From: Lacrimispora sphenoides
GTDB taxonomy: Bacteria > Bacillota > Clostridia > Lachnospirales > Lachnospiraceae
NCBI RefSeq assembly: GCF_900105215.1
Contig: NZ_FOIP01000002.1
Location: forward strand, 1,364,001-1,428,000
Length of the DNA: 64,000 nt
Direction of reading: 5' to 3'
Shown in pieces: positions 61,338 to 64,000 of the stretch. The translations under genes and the position numbers were made by a program. Positions within the stretch are counted from its first letter, which is position 1. Every line of letters begins with the position of its first letter. The notes below the pieces were generated by a model, which was given only the letters and a program-made list of their open reading frames with translations, did no database searches and was not told the DNA's origin.

Positions 61338-62345
61338 ATGAAAAAGATTATCAATAGTGCGGACACATTCGTGCAGGATACCATGGAAGGCATTATCTGT
61401 GGATACGGTGATAAGGTGAAGCTGTTACATAATGATTTTCAGGTACTGGTATCCAATTATCCGGCCAAAGAGGGAAAGGTCGGCGTAGTAACAGCCGGAG
61501 GAAGCGGCCATCTTCCTGTATTTTTAGGATATGTTGGGAAAGGACTGCTGGACGGCTGTGCAGTAGGGGAAGTCTTTGCCTCCCCGGCAGCCGCTAAAAT
61601 GGCTGACATGATCCGCGCCTGTGACAGAGGAAATGGAGTGCTGTGTTTATACGGAAATTATAACGGTGACCGCTTTAATTTCACCATGGCTTGTGAGGAA
61701 GTGGAATTTGACGATATTAAAACAAAAGCAGTGCTTGTAAAGGATGATGTTGCCAGCTCTCCTCAGGAAAATGCAGAGAAGCGCCGGGGTGTTGCAGGCA
61801 TGGTATATGCTTTTAAAATAGCCGGGGCGGCTGCCGATAACATGATGAATCTGGAAGAAGTGGCTGCTGTGACCACCAAAGCTTTAAACAACATCCGTTC
61901 TATGGGGGTTGCCCTGTCTCCCTGCATCGTTCCCAAGGCGGGAAAACCGACCTTTGCAATAGAGGAGGATGAGATTGAAATTGGAATGGGGATTCATGGA
62001 GAAGCAGGTATTGAGGTAAGGAAGATGATGACCGCTGACGAGATAGCGGAAACACTGGTGAATACGATTATAAAAGATATGCCTTTGAAAGACGGGGATG
62101 AAGTATCCGTTATGGTCAATGGTCTTGGAGGAACCCCCTTGGAGGAACAGCTGATTGTGTACAGAAAAGTGCATCAGATCCTTTCCCGTTCAGGAGTCAG
62201 CATTGTAATGCCCCACATAGGAGAATATGCAACTTCCATGGAAATGGCCGGTCTTTCTGTAACGATATTTAAACTGGATCAGGAATTAAAGGAATTGCTT
62301 CAGGCTCCGGCAGAATCTCCGTTCTATACCAATTCTAATAAATAG
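61338..62345 (+). CDS. dhaK: Dihydroxyacetone kinase, substrate-binding subunit DhaK
   Basis: A 335-residue DhaK. It has GGSGHLPVFLGYVG, GNYNGDRFNF and, near residue 216, the His of GMGIHGEAGIE that forms the hemiaminal with dihydroxyacetone. GGTPLEEQL is in the C-terminal part. Length is normal. AAAGGG precedes the ATG. It works with DhaL, encoded 13 bp downstream. No DhaM is found in the window, so the phosphate donor route is open. Related enzymes act on erythrulose, which may fit the PTS/aldolase setting. Confidence 0.92.
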   Translation: MKKIINSADTFVQDTMEGIICGYGDKVKLLHNDFQVLVSNYPAKEGKVGVVTAGGSGHLPVFLGYVGKGLLDGCAVGEVFASPAAAKMADMIRACDRGNGVLCLYGNYNGDRFNFTMACEEVEFDDIKTKAVLVKDDVASSPQENAEKRRGVAGMVYAFKIAGAAADNMMNLEEVAAVTTKALNNIRSMGVALSPCIVPKAGKPTFAIEEDEIEIGMGIHGEAGIEVRKMMTADEIAETLVNTIIKDMPLKDGDEVSVMVNGLGGTPLEEQLIVYRKVHQILSRSGVSIVMPHIGEYATSMEMAGLSVTIFKLDQELKELLQAPAESPFYTNSNK

Positions 62346-62358
62346 GGAGGAATGTGGC

Positions 62359-62979
62359 ATGAATCGGGAATCAGTAAAGAAAATCATGGAAGCGATCAGC
62401 AAGGAAATGTCTGCAAACCGGGATTATCTGGTGGAACTGGATCAGGTAAACGGAGATGGGGACTTAGGGATATCCATGGATGACGGCTACCGGGCGGTGG
62501 TGGAATTTTTAAAAACTGCGGAAGAAAAGGATCTTGGGAAGCTTTTTATGGCATGCGGCAAGGTATTCAATGCATCCGCTCCATCTTCCCTTGGAACGAT
62601 TACTTCTTTTGGCTTTATGGGCATGGCAAAGGCGTTAAAGGGAAAAGAAGAGGTGGGTTTTGAAGAGGCAGCAGGGGCGATGCTTGCAGCAGTGGAAAAT
62701 ATCATGGCAAAGGCGGAATCAAAGGTGGGAGAGAAGACCATTCTTGACGCCCTGTATCCGGGAGCAGAAGCCCTTTTAAAGCATGCATCTGATCCGGAAA
62801 CGGCAGTGATGGAAGCGGAGAAGGCAGCAGGACAGGGTTCGGAAGCTACACGGCAGATGCGGGCAGTCCACGGGCGTGCTGCTTATTCGGCAGATCGCAG
62901 CGTCGGCATTTTAGACGGCGGTTCTGTTGTTGGAAAATTGATATTTAAGGGGATTGCAGGTTATTATAGGGCTAAGTAA
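62359..62979 (+). CDS. dhaL: Dihydroxyacetone kinase, nucleotide-binding subunit DhaL
   Basis: A 206-residue DhaL. The metal-binding aspartates are in NGDGDLGISMDDG, and later AKAESKVGEKTILDALYPG and GRAAYSADRSVG are conserved. In PTS-dependent kinases DhaL holds ADP rephosphorylated by DhaM; in ATP-dependent kinases the equivalent domain is fused to DhaK. Here the subunits are separate but no DhaM is nearby. GGGAGGAA precedes the ATG. It is the last gene of the operon, with a terminator after it. Confidence 0.9.
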   Translation: MNRESVKKIMEAISKEMSANRDYLVELDQVNGDGDLGISMDDGYRAVVEFLKTAEEKDLGKLFMACGKVFNASAPSSLGTITSFGFMGMAKALKGKEEVGFEEAAGAMLAAVENIMAKAESKVGEKTILDALYPGAEALLKHASDPETAVMEAEKAAGQGSEATRQMRAVHGRAAYSADRSVGILDGGSVVGKLIFKGIAGYYRAK

Positions 62980-63012
62980 TAAAATATAATTAACAGGGGA
63001 GTATTGATACGG

Positions 63013-63047
63013 AAGCGTGAAACTGGCAATGTCAGTTTCGCGCTTTT
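63013..63047 (+). terminator. Terminator of the PTS/dhaKL operon
   Basis: AAGCGTGAAACTG (63013-63025) / CAGTTTCGCGCTT (63033-63045), with one T-G pair, followed by TT. Confidence 0.8.
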
Positions 63048-63103
63048 AAACATGGATTTCACGATTAGGGCTTAGATTTGGTTTTACATTATCCCTGCAA
63101 CCC

Positions 63104-63132
63104 TTGTACTTGCTGAAGGAATGTACTATAAT
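63104..63132 (+). promoter_or_regulatory. Promoter of the YoaK-like gene
   Basis: TTGTAC (63104-63109), 17-bp spacer, TATAAT (63127-63132), 44 bp before the start. Confidence 0.65.
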
Positions 63133-63175
63133 GTTAGGAGGCCATGGGCATTAGGAAGTAAGGAGATATTGGCAT

Positions 63176-63877
63176 ATGGGAAATGAATCAAATAAAAAGT
63201 TTACTGACCACATCGGATTTCACATGCTTTTGGCTGCAATAGGCGGATTAATGGATGCGTATTCTTATGTTGACAGAGGCAATGTATTTGCCACCGGCCA
63301 GACAGGGAATTTCGTACTGGCTGCAATTCGTTTCCTATCAAAGGACTATAAAGGCATGGGGCGGGCATTTGTGCCCATCGGAGCGTTCTGGCTGGGGGTT
63401 TTTCTTGCAAGACATATTTATTATAAAATATATAATGAAAAACACACCCATTGGATATCGGGTATTTTATTTCTGGAAATTGCCGTATTGTTTTTGGTCG
63501 GCTTCATTCCTCACACCTTGCCGCACCTGTTTGCCAACACGGCGGTGTCATTTGCCGCTGCAGTGCAATTTTGTACCTTCCGAAACTTTGGAGGGAATGC
63601 CGCCTATGCGCCGGTTTTTTGTACGGGAAATATGCGTTCCTGTGCGGAAATGTATTACGAAGGTTTTGTCAGAAAGGACAGAGAATGCCGGATAAGAGCA
63701 TATCATTACTCGGGAATCTTGCTGGCCTTTTTCACCGGAGCTCTTACAGGAGGCTGGCTATCCTTCCGGTTGGAAGAAAAGGCGATTTGGATGGCTTGTG
63801 TGCTGCTATTGGTATCCTGGATAACCGTTGGTATAGAAAAGAAAGGACAAAAAGCTGGCCAGCCTCTGCTTTTGTAA
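63176..63877 (+). CDS. YoaK-family (DUF1275) membrane protein
   Basis: A 233-residue polytopic membrane protein with about six hydrophobic segments. The DUF1275 hallmark is clear in LLAAIGGLMDAYSYVDRGNVFATGQTGNFV. Similar motifs appear in the second half (NAAYAPVFCTGNMRS), giving an internal repeat. The family's function is unknown; some members are called YoaK. AAGGAG precedes the ATG. A dispersed element follows shortly after the stop. Confidence 0.88.
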   Translation: MGNESNKKFTDHIGFHMLLAAIGGLMDAYSYVDRGNVFATGQTGNFVLAAIRFLSKDYKGMGRAFVPIGAFWLGVFLARHIYYKIYNEKHTHWISGILFLEIAVLFLVGFIPHTLPHLFANTAVSFAAAVQFCTFRNFGGNAAYAPVFCTGNMRSCAEMYYEGFVRKDRECRIRAYHYSGILLAFFTGALTGGWLSFRLEEKAIWMACVLLLVSWITVGIEKKGQKAGQPLLL

Positions 63878-63908
63878 ATTAGGGGTTCCGGAAATGGATA
63901 CCGGGACA

Positions 63909-63950
63909 TTTACCTCATCAAGTAGCGAATTGGATTGCGAATATCCGAAA
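63909..63950. repeat. Dispersed 40-bp element, copy 2
   Basis: TTTACC, then ATCAAGTAG (63917-63925), then GGATTGCGAATATCC (63932-63946), equivalent to 54144-54186. It lies 32 bp after the YoaK-like stop. No further gene is seen to the end of the window. Confidence 0.65.
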
Positions 63951-64000
63951 GACTAATAATGAGCCCCATGGATCGCTGCCTTTTTCTGTGTTCTATGGGT

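Noticed and set aside
54144..63950. The two 40-bp repeats as attachment sites of an integrated element
   Set aside because: The DNA between them is a set of metabolic genes with no integrase, recombinase or phage genes.
1..64000. CRISPR arrays, tRNA, rRNA, intact insertion sequences
   Set aside because: No regular spacer-repeat pattern, no tRNA-like folds, no rRNA segments and no transposase frames were noticed on either strand.

Overview
The window comes from a spore-forming, low-GC Firmicute, most likely a Lachnospiraceae member close to Lacrimispora/Clostridium. Supporting signs are spore genes (an alpha/beta SASP, GerW, YlbJ), Firmicute gene neighbourhoods (rpmB-Asp23-FakA-recG; rsmD-coaD-ylbJ; yicC-gmk-rpoZ-rimO-pgsA-cinA), strong AGGAGG-type ribosome sites and sigma-A promoters with 17-bp spacers. 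I found no rRNA, tRNA, CRISPR array, prophage or intact insertion sequence.

Region by region. 1-11.7 kb is a catabolic locus: the end of one sulfatase, two complete formylglycine-type sulfatases without signal peptides, a YesM/YesN-type two-component system, and a five-gene ABC importer of the NMT1/SsuA type with two different permeases and two different ATPases. Together they suggest import of a small sulfated compound followed by desulfation in the cytoplasm. 11.7-15.4 kb is an AT-rich agr-type quorum-sensing locus: agrB and a tiny agrD-like gene on +, divergent from agrC and agrA on -. The agrA frame carries an in-frame stop at codon 18, and the predicted signal precursor has no cysteine. 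15.4-31.7 kb is housekeeping: rqcH, the yicC-to-cinA cluster, a set of unknown or sporulation proteins ending in gerW, rpmB, an Asp23 protein, fakA, recG, a DUF975 protein and udk. 31.9-43.98 kb holds SASP, rsmD, coaD, a coiled-coil protein, ylbJ, an M23 peptidase, RNA methyltransferase and pseudouridine synthase genes, a HAD phosphatase, a YgiQ protein, an SDR and recU.

44-50.2 kb is a histidine operon (hisZ-hisG-hisD-hisB-hisA-hisIE) behind a perfect-consensus promoter. hisC, hisH and hisF are absent from the cluster, and hisIE carries an extra HisF-like N-terminal domain whose catalytic aspartates appear lost. 50.2-55.4 kb contains a membrane protein of unknown function, pepT, a decayed nucleotidyltransferase fragment, a DUF3788 protein and a lactonase-like propeller protein. 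55.7-63 kb is a galactitol-type PTS locus (IIA, IIB, IIC, PRD regulator) joined to a class II aldolase, a histidine phosphatase and DhaK/DhaL. The window ends with a YoaK-like membrane protein.

Between genes there are at least three families of short dispersed elements: hairpins beginning with an ACCCTTCG core just after stop codons (four copies); a pair of composite palindromes of about 120 bp sharing a GTGCTTGCAC apex and a CATAGGGCGAA flank, whose stems differ in sequence but stay self-complementary; and a 40-bp element with a GGATTGCGAATATCC core (two copies). These palindromes, the asymmetric ABC ATPase pair, the interrupted agr locus and the HisF-like/HisIE fusion are the observations most worth following up. 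All functions are read from motifs and context; no database search was possible.
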